In this document: positions 32,768-40,708 of the stretch, piece after piece
Numbering within the stretch: position 1 is the stretch's first letter
Layout: every line of letters starts with the position of its first letter
Source of the DNA: Isoptericola halalbus
GTDB lineage: Bacteria > Actinomycetota > Actinomycetes > Actinomycetales > Cellulomonadaceae
Direction: 5' to 3'
Length of the DNA stretch: 54,548 nt
Assembly (NCBI GenBank): GCA_009663185.1
Contig: VJZX01000018.1
Span: forward strand, 6,857 to 61,404
Position numbers and translations under genes: made by a program
The notes under the pieces: generated by a model
What the model was told of the DNA's origin: nothing
Seen by the model: only the letters and a program-made list of their open reading frames with translations
Databases searched by the model: none

Positions 32768-33661
32768 ATGAACAGGTGGCGCAGGGGAGTGGTCGTCGGG
32801 GTCGACGGGTCGGACGCAGGTGACCGCGCGCTCGACTGGGCGGCCAGCGAGGCGGTTCGCCACGGGGCACGGCTCACCGTGCTCAGCGCCTACGTCGTGC
32901 CGGTGACGCCCGCGGCCGTGGGCTTCGGGCTCGGGCCGGAGGAGATGCGCGCACAGGCGGAGGACGTCGTCGGACGGGCGCTGCGGCGCCTGGCGGACGC
33001 ACGCATCCGGCGACCGGGGTCGGTGCCGGACGCGGCCGACGTCGATGGTCAGGTCCTGCGCAGCTCGCCCGCGGCGGCCCTCGTCCAGCGGTCGAGCACG
33101 ACCGACCTGGTGGTAGTCGGGCGGCGAGGCCTCAACACGTTCGACCGGGTCGTGCTCGGTTCGGTGTCGTCGGCGGTCTCCGCGATGGCGAACGGGCCGG
33201 TTGCCGTCGTGCCGGGCGACGTCGAGATCGGGCCGGTGTGGCGGGTCGTGGCCGGCGTCGACTCCGACGACCGGGCCGCCAGCGTCCTCGGCATCGCGTA
33301 CGAGGAGGCCGAGCGTGCCGTCGCGCCGCTCACCGTGGTGCACGCGATCGAGCAGGACCGCGTCGCCGGGATCACGAACGACGAGCTGGCGTGGGCGCTC
33401 CGCTACCGCGAGGACGTGACCGCGAACCTGCACGAGGAGGCAATGCGCTGGTCCGAGAAGCACCCGGGCGTGCCGTGGTCCCTCGAGGTGCGCTCCGGCG
33501 GAGCCGCAGACGTGCTGCGGCACCACGTCGACCGGAACACCGTGCTCGTGGTCGGCGGGCGCCGGCACACGCCGCTCGCCGGCCGGATCCTCGGCTCCGT
33601 GCCCGACCGGCTCGTGCGGCACGCGCCGTGCCCCGTGATCGTGGCGCACGAGCAGCGCTGA
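32768..33661 (+). CDS. tandem universal stress protein
   Basis: A 297-aa protein of two Usp domains. Domain 1 has VVVGVDGSDAGDRALDWA and the ATP-type loop VVVGRRGLNTFDRVVLGSVS; domain 2 has RVVAGVDSDDRAASVLG and VVGGRRHTPLAGRILGSVPD, ending HAPCPVIVAHE. Both G-x2-G-x9-GS type loops look intact, so ATP binding is likely. Tandem Usps of this kind belong to the DosR dormancy regulon in mycobacteria. A DosR-type box precedes the gene. ATG 32768 follows AGGAAGAGGGAGGG. Confidence 0.92.
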   Translation: MNRWRRGVVVGVDGSDAGDRALDWAASEAVRHGARLTVLSAYVVPVTPAAVGFGLGPEEMRAQAEDVVGRALRRLADARIRRPGSVPDAADVDGQVLRSSPAAALVQRSSTTDLVVVGRRGLNTFDRVVLGSVSSAVSAMANGPVAVVPGDVEIGPVWRVVAGVDSDDRAASVLGIAYEEAERAVAPLTVVHAIEQDRVAGITNDELAWALRYREDVTANLHEEAMRWSEKHPGVPWSLEVRSGGAADVLRHHVDRNTVLVVGGRRHTPLAGRILGSVPDRLVRHAPCPVIVAHEQR

Positions 33662-33687
33662 CCGGTCGCGGCGTGCCCGCAGGAGCG

Positions 33688-33948
33688 TCAGACCTCCAGG
33701 GTGCGCTGCGACCAGCTCGCGCCGAGCGTCTGCAGCACCTCCTGCGGGCTGCGGTGCGTCGCGCGTGTGTAGGCCTCGAGCGACAGCACCGACGCCGTGA
33801 GAAGGGTCGTGAGAACCTGACGCGCCTCGTGCGGGTCGGCGCTCGCCTCGTCAAGCATCTCCTGGACCACGTGCGACCGGATGCCGAGCTCCGGTTCGGA
33901 ACATGCCGTGAGCAGCGCGATCGTCAATGAGCCAGCGTCCGTACCCAT
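33688..33948 (-). CDS. hypothetical small protein
   Basis: An 86-aa protein that I do not recognise. ATG 33948 follows a strong GAAGGGGG ribosome site. It is mostly helical by eye (VQEMLDEASADPHEARQVLTTLLTASVLSLEAYTRA), with no membrane segment or signal. It lies between the convergent universal stress protein gene and leuS, on the leuS strand but past a hairpin, so it is probably transcribed on its own. Confidence 0.65.
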   Translation of the reverse strand: MGTDAGSLTIALLTACSEPELGIRSHVVQEMLDEASADPHEARQVLTTLLTASVLSLEAYTRATHRSPQEVLQTLGASWSQRTLEV

Positions 33949-33993
33949 GAGGCCCCCTTCCTCGTACGTACTCCCGGGTCTATCGCACGCAGG

Positions 33994-34011
33994 GTCGGCT
34001 CGCGAGCCGAG
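33994..34011. terminator. short palindrome after leuS, possible terminator
   Basis: TCGGCTCGCGAGCCGA (33995-34010) is a perfect 16-bp palindrome 33 bases beyond the leuS stop on the minus strand. It lacks a T-run and might equally be an operator for the small gene starting at 33948. Confidence 0.35.
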
Positions 34012-34043
34012 ACGCGCCGGCGAGGGCGATCCGTGGTCGGCCC

Positions 34044-36437
34044 TCACCCTCGCGTCACCACGTTGACGACGCGCGGCGGCCGCACGACGACGCGCACCAC
34101 CTCGCGACCCGTCGTCGCGCGCACGGCGCCGGCCGTCGCCAGGGCGGCCTCGCGCAGCGTGTCCGCGTCGACGTCGGCGGGCAGCGTGAGGCGGTCGCGG
34201 ACCCGGCCGTCGACCTGGACGACCGCCTCGACCGTGTCCTCGACCAGCAGGGCGGCGTCGACCTCGGGCCATGCGGCCTCCGCCACGGACGGCTCGTGAC
34301 CCAGCCGCGCCCACATCTCCTCGGCCGTGTACGGGGCGAACAGGCTCAGGAGCACGGCGACGACCTCGACGGTCTCGCGCACGGCGGCCGCGTGCGCGTC
34401 CTCGCCCGGCACGGGACCGGCGTCGATCGTGCCGCGCGCGGCCGTGACGAGCTCCATGACCCGCGCCACGACGACGTTGAACCGGTCACGCTCGAGCAGG
34501 TCCGCGGCGTCGCGCACCGTGCGGTGCGTGGTGCGGCGCAGCTCGTGCGCGCGGCTGCCCGGTGCGGCGTCGCCCGGCACGGCCGACGTCCCCGGCGCGC
34601 CCGGGCCGACGTCGTCGGCCAGCCGCCGCGCGCGGGACAGGAACCGCCGCATCGAGCCGGGGGCCACGTCGGCCCAGTCGACGTCGTCCTCAGGCGGCCC
34701 GGCGAACACCATCGCCAGGCGGACGGCGTCGACGCCGTAGCGGTCGAGCTGCTCGCCCAGGTCGACGCCGTTGCCCAGCGACTTGCTCATGGCCCGGCCC
34801 CGGTTGACGACCTGCCCCTGCGCGAGCAGCGAGGCGAAGGGCTCGACGGCGTCGACCCACCCCAGGTCGTGCAGCACCTTGGTCACGAACCGGCTGTACA
34901 GCAGGTGCAGCACCGCGTGCTCGCCGCCGCCCACGTACCGCGCGGCGGGCATCCAGCGGCGGGCGTCGGCGGGCCGGAATGGCACGTCCTCGGCCCCCGG
35001 CGAGCAGTAGCGCAGGAAGTACCAGGAGGAGTCGACGAACGTGTCGAGCGTGTCGGGGTCGCGCTCGGCGTCGCCGCCGCAGCGCGGGCACGCGACCCGG
35101 CGCCACGCGTCCGCCGCCGGCGAGGCCAGCGGGGACCGTCCGCGCGGCAGCAGGTCCTCGCCGGCCAGGTCGGGCAGCCGGACGGGCAGCTCGTCGTCGG
35201 GCACGGGCACGACGCCGCACGCCGCACAGTGGACGACGGGGACGGGCGCGCCCCAGTAGCGCTGCCGCGAGACCAGCCAGTCGCGCAGCCGGTACGACGT
35301 CGCGCGCTCGCCGGCGCCCGAGCGCTCCAGCCGCGCGACGGCGTCGTCGACCGACGCCCAGGTCTCGCCAGACCCGGCCGGCAGGCCGTGCGCCGCGGCG
35401 AACCGTGCGTCGCGCTCGTCGTGGGCGGGCACACCCATGACGACGCCCGTGCCGTAGGCGGGCAGGACGTGGTCGGCCGCCCAGACGGGCAGGGGTTCGC
35501 CCGTCGTCGGGTGGGTGACCCAGCGACCCAGGAAGACGCCCACCGGCGGGCGGCCCGCCGTCGTGCGGGCGATCTCGCCGGCGTCGAGCGCCGCCTGCCG
35601 GTACGCGGCCAGCGCGTCGGAGCGGTCGGGAGCGCACAACGCGGCGGCGACCGGGCTCTCGGGCGCGACCGCCAGGAACGTCGCGCCGGGGAGCGTGTCC
35701 GGGCGGGTCGTGAAGGCCTCGACGGTCCCGCCAACGACGACGTCGAAGCGCACGCGGGCGCCCTCGCTGCGGCCGATCCAGTTCCGCTGCATGGCCAGGA
35801 TGCGGGCCGGCCAGGTGCCGTCGAGCAGGGCCGTGTCGTCGAGCAGCCGGTCCGCGTACGCGGTGGTGCGGACGAACCACTGCGTGAGCTCGCGCTGGAC
35901 CACCCGGGTGCCGCAGCGCTCGCACCTTCCGGCCACGACCTGCTCGTTGGCCAGGACGGTCCGGTCCTGCGGGCACCAGTTGACCGGAGCCGTCGCGCGG
36001 TAGGCCAGGTCGTTCTCGAGCAGCCGCAGGAACAGCCACTGGGTCCAGCGGTAGTACTCGGGCCGGTGCGTCTCCAGGCGTCGCGACCAGTCGAACGAGA
36101 CTCCGTAGCGCCGCATGGTCGCGGCCTGGGTCTCGATGTTGGCCTCGGTGAACACGGCCGGGTTCTCGCCGCGGCGGATCGCCGCGTTCTCCGCCGGCAG
36201 CCCGAACGAGTCCCAGCCGACCGGGTTCATGACGTCGTAGCCGCGCAGCCGCCAGTAGCGGGCGACGACGTCCTCGAGCGCGAGGACCTCGGCGTGACCC
36301 ATGTGCAGGTCGCCCGACGGGTAGGGGAACATCGTCAGCAGGTAGCGGCGCGGGCGTGCGCCGTCGTCGCGGGCGCGGAACGGGTCGCGCTCGGCCCAGA
36401 CGCGCGGCCACTTCTCCTCGGGCGCGGTCGTCGGCAT
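34044..36437 (-). CDS. leuS: leucyl-tRNA synthetase (short form)
   Basis: Charges tRNA-Leu; cytoplasmic. The 797-aa class I synthetase has the HIGH-type motif HMGH (residues 45-48), the CP1 editing domain (TTRPDTLPGATFLAVAPE; GTGVVMGVPAHDERD), zinc-type Cys pairs (CERCGTR; CPRCGG) and the KMSKS-type motif AMSKS (about 549). ATG 36437 has GGAGG 5 bases upstream. It is much shorter than the ~960-aa LeuRS usual in actinobacteria and closer in size to the B. subtilis enzyme, so it may be a second copy or acquired; the rest of the genome is needed to tell. A Leu-rich leader peptide and terminator lie upstream. Confidence 0.93.
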   Translation of the reverse strand: MPTTAPEEKWPRVWAERDPFRARDDGARPRRYLLTMFPYPSGDLHMGHAEVLALEDVVARYWRLRGYDVMNPVGWDSFGLPAENAAIRRGENPAVFTEANIETQAATMRRYGVSFDWSRRLETHRPEYYRWTQWLFLRLLENDLAYRATAPVNWCPQDRTVLANEQVVAGRCERCGTRVVQRELTQWFVRTTAYADRLLDDTALLDGTWPARILAMQRNWIGRSEGARVRFDVVVGGTVEAFTTRPDTLPGATFLAVAPESPVAAALCAPDRSDALAAYRQAALDAGEIARTTAGRPPVGVFLGRWVTHPTTGEPLPVWAADHVLPAYGTGVVMGVPAHDERDARFAAAHGLPAGSGETWASVDDAVARLERSGAGERATSYRLRDWLVSRQRYWGAPVPVVHCAACGVVPVPDDELPVRLPDLAGEDLLPRGRSPLASPAADAWRRVACPRCGGDAERDPDTLDTFVDSSWYFLRYCSPGAEDVPFRPADARRWMPAARYVGGGEHAVLHLLYSRFVTKVLHDLGWVDAVEPFASLLAQGQVVNRGRAMSKSLGNGVDLGEQLDRYGVDAVRLAMVFAGPPEDDVDWADVAPGSMRRFLSRARRLADDVGPGAPGTSAVPGDAAPGSRAHELRRTTHRTVRDAADLLERDRFNVVVARVMELVTAARGTIDAGPVPGEDAHAAAVRETVEVVAVLLSLFAPYTAEEMWARLGHEPSVAEAAWPEVDAALLVEDTVEAVVQVDGRVRDRLTLPADVDADTLREAALATAGAVRATTGREVVRVVVRPPRVVNVVTRG

Positions 36438-36471
36438 GGCTCCTCCAGGGCTCGGCTCGTCGTCGGGCACG

Positions 36472-36496
36472 AAAAAACCCCTCGCACACCGAGGGG
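36472..36496 (-). terminator. intrinsic terminator (attenuator) before leuS
   Basis: On the minus strand a 7-bp stem CCCCTCG / CGAGGGG around loop GTGTG is followed by six T. This is a classic rho-independent terminator, yet it lies upstream of leuS, between the leader peptide and the start codon, as in transcription attenuation. A preceding 10-bp stem (GCCGCGCTGA with TCAGCGCGGC) and a GCACAC segment that could pair with the GTGTGC of the terminator loop offer an alternative fold. Confidence 0.8.
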
Positions 36497-36528
36497 TCGC
36501 CGCGCTGAGTGTGCCCGAGTGAGCCGAG

Positions 36529-36567
36529 TCAGCGCGGCCTGATAAGGAGAAGTCGCACCGCGTGCAT
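36529..36567 (-). CDS. leuS leader peptide MHAVRLLLIRPR
   Basis: A 12-codon ORF, ATG at 36567 and TGA at 36529-36531, with three Leu codons in a row written CTT-CTC-CTT; CTT is rare in such GC-rich DNA. The stop lies inside the stem that precedes the attenuator. Ribosome stalling at Leu codons when charged tRNA-Leu is scarce would favour the alternative fold and read-through into leuS. A TTGACA-type -35 lies at 36597-36602 on the minus strand. Confidence 0.75.
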   Translation of the reverse strand: MHAVRLLLIRPR

Positions 36568-36694
36568 GCCTCGAGTCTTCATACTGGTGGCGGAGGTGTC
36601 AACGGGTGACGCGTGCGTCGGTACAGTGTGCCCCGGACGCGGCGACTGGGACGTCGCCGCGGCGTGCGGACACCACGGGGCAGGGGAGACGGGC

Positions 36695-38722
36695 ATGGGC
36701 GGCGTGCGCCGACAGGGGCTTGCGGTGCGACGGTCGCTCACCGGGCTGGTAGGGCTCGGCCTGCTGAGCGCGACGCTGGTCGCCGGGCCGACGGCTGCGG
36801 CCGACGAGGGGCTCGCCGAGGCCTCGCGCAGCCGGTTCGTGCTCGACACCGAGGACGACGTGGTCGAGGCCACCGTGACGGTGACCCTCCGCAACGTGAC
36901 TCCCAACCAGCACACCGCCGACGGCACCTACTTCTACTACTACGACGCCTACGGGATCCCGGTCCCCGCGGGCGCGAAGGACCTGCGGGCGTACAGCGGC
37001 GGCGCGTCGTTGCCGGTCCGGGTCGAAGCGACGGACGACCCGAGCACCCGGATCGCGACGGCGTCCTTCTCGCAGCTCCACTACGGGCAGTCGCGGACCA
37101 TCGAGTGGACCTACGACATCCCGGGCGCGCCGATCCGCTCCGAGGACTACACGCGCGTCGGCCCCGGTTACGCGACGTTCGCCGCGCAGGGCGTCGGCGA
37201 CCCGGGGCAGGTCACGGTGGAGGTCGTCCTGCCGGCGAAGATGTCCTTCGACGCGACCGCGGACGTGTTCACGTCCTCGCGCGACCGCGACACGATCACC
37301 TACACGGCGACCGAGAACACCGACGAGGGAGGCATCTGGGCAGCCGTGTCGGCCCGGGACGCCGACCAGGCCGACGAGAAGAAGGTCGAGGTCGGCGACG
37401 TCACGCTCACCCTGCAGAGCTTCCCCGGCGACCGTGAGTGGTTGCGCTTCGTCACCAAGCAGGTCACGACCGGGCTGCCCGTGCTCGAGGAGACCGTGGG
37501 CCAGCCGTGGCCCGGCGGCCTGGAGACCATCCGTGAGGACGTGTCGCCCACGGTCCACGGGTACGCCTGGTTCGACCACAAGGCCGACGAGATCGTGATC
37601 GCCGAGGACCTCGACGAGGTGGTCCTCTTCCACGAGCTGACGCACGCCTGGCTCAATCCCGATCGCTTCACCGGCCGATGGCTGTACGAGGGCCTGACGG
37701 AGGTCGTGGCCCACCGCGTCGCAGACGCGACCGGTGGGTCCGGGACACCACGCAAGACGCCGGACCGGGATGCTCCCGGGGCCTTGCCGCTGACGACGTG
37801 GCGGGCGTTTGGCAGGGAGACCTCGCCCGAGGTCGAGCAGTACGCATACGCCGCCTCGTACGCCGCGGTCAACAAGCTCGTGGGTGACCTCGACGACGAG
37901 ACGTTCGCCGCGCTCGTCTCCGCCGCGTACGCGGGGGAGAGTGCGTACGAGGTCCCCGGGTCGACGCGGGTGAACCGCGGACGCACGGACTGGCGACGGT
38001 TCCTCGACCTGGTCCAGGTCCGCGCCGGCGTCGACGGAGCGCCGAAGGTCTACCGGACGTGGGTCGTCGACCGCGACGGCCGCGCCGAGCTCGCCGCGCG
38101 CGCCGACGCCCGCGATGCGTACACCGCGCTCGACGCGGCCGACGGCGAGTGGCAGCCGCCGCTGGGCCTGCGCATCGCGATGTCGGACTGGGACTTCGAC
38201 AAGGCCACGACCATCGTGGGCGGGCCGCTCGACGCGGCGCCCGCGGGCGCGGCCACGGTGCAGCGCGCGGCCGAGGCCGCCGGTCTGCCGGTGCCCGTGC
38301 CGGTCCGCGAGGCTTACGAGGGGGCCGCGGGCGACGAGGAGTATGCCGAGCTCACGACCCTGCTCCCGCGGGCCACCGAGGCGATCGGAGCCGTCGGCGA
38401 GGCGTCGGACGCCGCAGCCGCGGACGAGGACCTGGTGTCCCAGCTCGGTGCTCGCCTGCTCGCCGTCGAGCAGGTGACCGACGACGCGCGGTCCGAGCTC
38501 ACGGACGGGGATCTCGACGAGGCGGTGGCTCTCGCGGACACCGCGACCGAGCGCGCCGGGTGGGCGCTGTGGCTCGGGCTCGGTGTCGTCGTGCTCGCGC
38601 TGCTGCTCGTGGCCGGGGCGATCCTCGGCGTCGTCGGGATCCGGCGTCGTCGCCGCCGTGCCCGGGTGGCCGAGCCTGCCGCGGAGCAGGTCGACGAAGC
38701 GAGCGACCTCCCGGTCGTGTGA
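36695..38722 (+). CDS. membrane-anchored zinc metalloprotease (gluzincin-like)
   Basis: A 675-aa exported protein. Order: signal peptide (LTGLVGLGLLSATLVAGPTAAADE, cleavage near residue 33); a beta-rich domain; HELTH at about 313-317 followed 18 residues later by a Glu in YEGLTE (about 336), the exact HExxH-x18-E spacing of gluzincins; an Ala/Asp-rich C-terminal part; one transmembrane helix (LWLGLGVVVLALLLVAGAILGVVGI) and an RRRRRRAR stop-transfer. It should act outside the cell, tethered by the C-terminus. I do not recognise the exact family. ATG 36695 follows CAGGGGAGA. It is divergent from leuS and converges on a gene across a 58-bp palindrome. Confidence 0.75.
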   Translation: MGGVRRQGLAVRRSLTGLVGLGLLSATLVAGPTAAADEGLAEASRSRFVLDTEDDVVEATVTVTLRNVTPNQHTADGTYFYYYDAYGIPVPAGAKDLRAYSGGASLPVRVEATDDPSTRIATASFSQLHYGQSRTIEWTYDIPGAPIRSEDYTRVGPGYATFAAQGVGDPGQVTVEVVLPAKMSFDATADVFTSSRDRDTITYTATENTDEGGIWAAVSARDADQADEKKVEVGDVTLTLQSFPGDREWLRFVTKQVTTGLPVLEETVGQPWPGGLETIREDVSPTVHGYAWFDHKADEIVIAEDLDEVVLFHELTHAWLNPDRFTGRWLYEGLTEVVAHRVADATGGSGTPRKTPDRDAPGALPLTTWRAFGRETSPEVEQYAYAASYAAVNKLVGDLDDETFAALVSAAYAGESAYEVPGSTRVNRGRTDWRRFLDLVQVRAGVDGAPKVYRTWVVDRDGRAELAARADARDAYTALDAADGEWQPPLGLRIAMSDWDFDKATTIVGGPLDAAPAGAATVQRAAEAAGLPVPVPVREAYEGAAGDEEYAELTTLLPRATEAIGAVGEASDAAAADEDLVSQLGARLLAVEQVTDDARSELTDGDLDEAVALADTATERAGWALWLGLGVVVLALLLVAGAILGVVGIRRRRRRARVAEPAAEQVDEASDLPVV

Positions 38723-38730
38723 TCGTCTGA

Positions 38731-38788
38731 TCGGCAGTTCGGTGTCTGATCGGCAGCTCGAGCTGCCGATCAGACACCGAACTGCCGA
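38731..38788. repeat. perfect 58-bp palindrome between convergent genes
   Basis: Two 29-bp arms with no spacer, centred on CTCGAG at 38757-38762. The left arm contains CTGATCGGCAG in direct repeat (38728 and 38746). It starts 9 bases after the metalloprotease stop and contains the stop codon (38770-38772) and last codons of the minus-strand gene. A bidirectional terminator is the likely role. Confidence 0.9.
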
Positions 38789-40068
38789 ACTGACGAACGT
38801 CCGGGAGCGCGAGGAGTCAGACGCGAGGTCTCGCTGCCACCCACCGAACCGTCGTCGAGGTACCAGGTGGCCGTGTACTCGCCGGAGGCCGCTGCCCCGT
38901 GCGTGGACCACGCGACCCAGAAGCCGTCAGCCGGCACGGCCTGAGCCCGGGCGCCCGCACCGTTCTCGACGACGATCCTGGCGACGTCGGCTCCCGCGGT
39001 GCCGAGGAAGACGACTCCCGAGTCGCTCAGCGAGGCCGAGATGGGCCGCGCCTCGTGCGGACCCGGTGCCTCGTCCGCGTCGAGCGCGCCCGACACGGTC
39101 GAGCGCACGTCGTACGGGGCACCCGCCTCCTGGACGCATGCGGTGAAGCGCCGGTTCGGCGCCTCTCCCACCACCAGGACCGTCAGCGCCACGTCGCCCC
39201 GGAGGTCCTCGATCAGGGGACGGTGCTCGTCCGTGCGTCCGGGGAGGCACGCGTCGCGCCGCGCCTGGATCGCCGCCCGGTACCGGATGTCCGCCTCGTA
39301 CCGCGCCTCGTGGAACGTCACCGGGCCTCCGAGGCTGCCGTCGTCGAGGTGCCACGTGATCGAGGCGATCTCCTCGGCCGGCTCGTCGCGCAGCCACCAC
39401 GCGACCCAGTAGCCGCCCGCCACGGTCGCCCGGACGTTGTCGTCGTGAGTGGTCCTCACGGTTACCCGCTCGACGAGGCGACCGACGTAGCCCCAGCCTC
39501 CGGACCAGTCGCCGTCGCCGCCACCGCCGAACCCGTGCAGGGAGAGAGTGTCGTCGGCGGGGCGCGGCGTGTCGACGCCTCCCCAGCTCGTGAGACCGCC
39601 ACGGTACGGGTCCTCGACAGGAGCCTGGCAGAAGACCACGTAGTCGGCCGCGGTGCCGGCGCCGAGGAGCGTAAGCGCAGACTCGCCCCGCTGCTCGGCC
39701 GCGACGACATGGAGCGTGCCCGGCGCTGCGGGCAGTGCCGACGCCTGCCGGGCCGCCTGGAAGCGGCACGCCTCGATCTGCAGGGAGGTCGCCGGGGCGA
39801 GGTCTGGAGCGGAGGGCCCCACAAGCAGGGCGACGCCCATGACGGCGACGGCGGTCGCGGCGGCCACCGACCACCTGCCCCGCCGCGCGCGCTCCCGCCC
39901 GTTGTCGCCCCGTTCCGCGACATCGCCCCGTTCCGCGACATCGCCCCGTTCCGCGACATCGCCCCGCACGGTGACGTCGCGCGGCGCGTCGAGGTCGAGC
40001 GGAACGACGTCGAGGCGTGCGCGGCGCTCGTGGCCCGGCGTCGGGCCACCGGTGCGTCGGCGGCTCAT
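38770..40068 (-). CDS. single-pass membrane protein with duplicated extracytoplasmic domain
   Basis: A 432-aa protein of unknown function (start ATG 40068). The cytoplasmic N-terminus of about 57 residues contains ERGDVA repeated three times, encoded by three exact 18-bp units. One transmembrane helix follows (WSVAAATAVAVMGVALLVG). Outside, a similar block occurs twice: YWVAWWLRDEPAEEIASITWHLDDGSLGG and, near the end, FWVAWSTHGAAA...ATWYLDDGSVGG, so the exterior arose by duplication. The architecture recalls a membrane-bound regulator such as an anti-sigma factor, but no anti-sigma domain is evident and no sigma gene is adjacent. The last codons lie inside the 58-bp palindrome. Confidence 0.7.
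   Translation of the reverse strand: MSRRRTGGPTPGHERRARLDVVPLDLDAPRDVTVRGDVAERGDVAERGDVAERGDNGRERARRGRWSVAAATAVAVMGVALLVGPSAPDLAPATSLQIEACRFQAARQASALPAAPGTLHVVAAEQRGESALTLLGAGTAADYVVFCQAPVEDPYRGGLTSWGGVDTPRPADDTLSLHGFGGGGDGDWSGGWGYVGRLVERVTVRTTHDDNVRATVAGGYWVAWWLRDEPAEEIASITWHLDDGSLGGPVTFHEARYEADIRYRAAIQARRDACLPGRTDEHRPLIEDLRGDVALTVLVVGEAPNRRFTACVQEAGAPYDVRSTVSGALDADEAPGPHEARPISASLSDSGVVFLGTAGADVARIVVENGAGARAQAVPADGFWVAWSTHGAAASGEYTATWYLDDGSVGGSETSRLTPRAPGRSSVRQFGV
39906..39959. repeat. three exact tandem 18-bp repeats within a coding region
   Basis: CGCCCCGTTCCGCGACAT occurs three times without a gap, and a partial fourth unit follows. It encodes AERGDV repeats in the cytoplasmic N-terminus of the membrane protein, in frame, so unit gain or loss would change length without breaking the gene. 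Confidence 0.9.
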
Positions 40069-40106
40069 ACGAGCAAGTGTCCGCCGACGAGCCCGGCGTC
40101 GACGGG

Positions 40107-40655
40107 TCAGTCGTGCAGGATCCGCTGGAAGAGCACGTGGTCCTGCCACTGGCCGGCGATCTGCAGGTACTTGGGTGCCATGCCGACACGCTCGAACCCG
40201 GTCCGCTCGAGCACGCGCTGCGACGCGGCGTTGTGCGGCAGCGTCGCTGCCTGGATGCGGTGCAGACCCAGGTCGTCGCGTGCGTTGGTGACCGCGGCCT
40301 CGACCGCCGCGGTCATGATGCCTCGGCCCGCGAGCCGGGCGTCGAGCCAGTAGCCGAGGTGGGCGTTGCAGAACGCGCCGCGCACGATGTCGCTCAGGTT
40401 GACCCGACCCACGATCTCGCCGTCGCGCTCGAGCACGAGCGGTACTGCCCGGCCGTTCAGGTGCTCGAGCAGCTGCACCGGGATGCGCTGGGCGTGGTAG
40501 CCCGGCTCGTAGAACGCGGTGGGGCGGGCCGGCTCCCACGGCTCGAGGTGCTCGCGGTTGCGCTCGTACGCCGCGGCGAGCGCCGCGCCGTCGTCGCGCC
40601 GCAGCAGGCGGAGTGTGACGTCGTCGGGCAGCACCGCCGGGAGGGTGTCAGGCAC
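40107..40655 (-). CDS. GNAT acetyltransferase (RimJ/RimL-like)
   Basis: A 182-aa GCN5-related N-acetyltransferase; transfers acetyl from acetyl-CoA to an amino group, in RimJ/RimL to ribosomal protein N-termini. Family landmarks: VTLRLLRRDDGAALAAAYERNREHLEPWEP, the first-strand Glu block GEIVGRVNLSDIVRG, the CoA loop LDARLAGRGIMTAAV (R-x2-G-x-G/A type), and HRIQAATLPHNAASQRVLERTGF. Start ATG 40655. The substrate here is not known. It stands alone between unrelated genes. Confidence 0.9.
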   Translation of the reverse strand: MPDTLPAVLPDDVTLRLLRRDDGAALAAAYERNREHLEPWEPARPTAFYEPGYHAQRIPVQLLEHLNGRAVPLVLERDGEIVGRVNLSDIVRGAFCNAHLGYWLDARLAGRGIMTAAVEAAVTNARDDLGLHRIQAATLPHNAASQRVLERTGFERVGMAPKYLQIAGQWQDHVLFQRILHD

Positions 40656-40708
40656 ACCGCGACCCTAGCGCCGCGGCGAGCGGCCGGGCCGCGTGCGAGC
40701 GTGGCGCT

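Noticed and set aside
39906-39959. Tandem 18-bp repeats as a CRISPR array
   Set aside because: Units are contiguous without spacers and lie in frame inside a coding gene.
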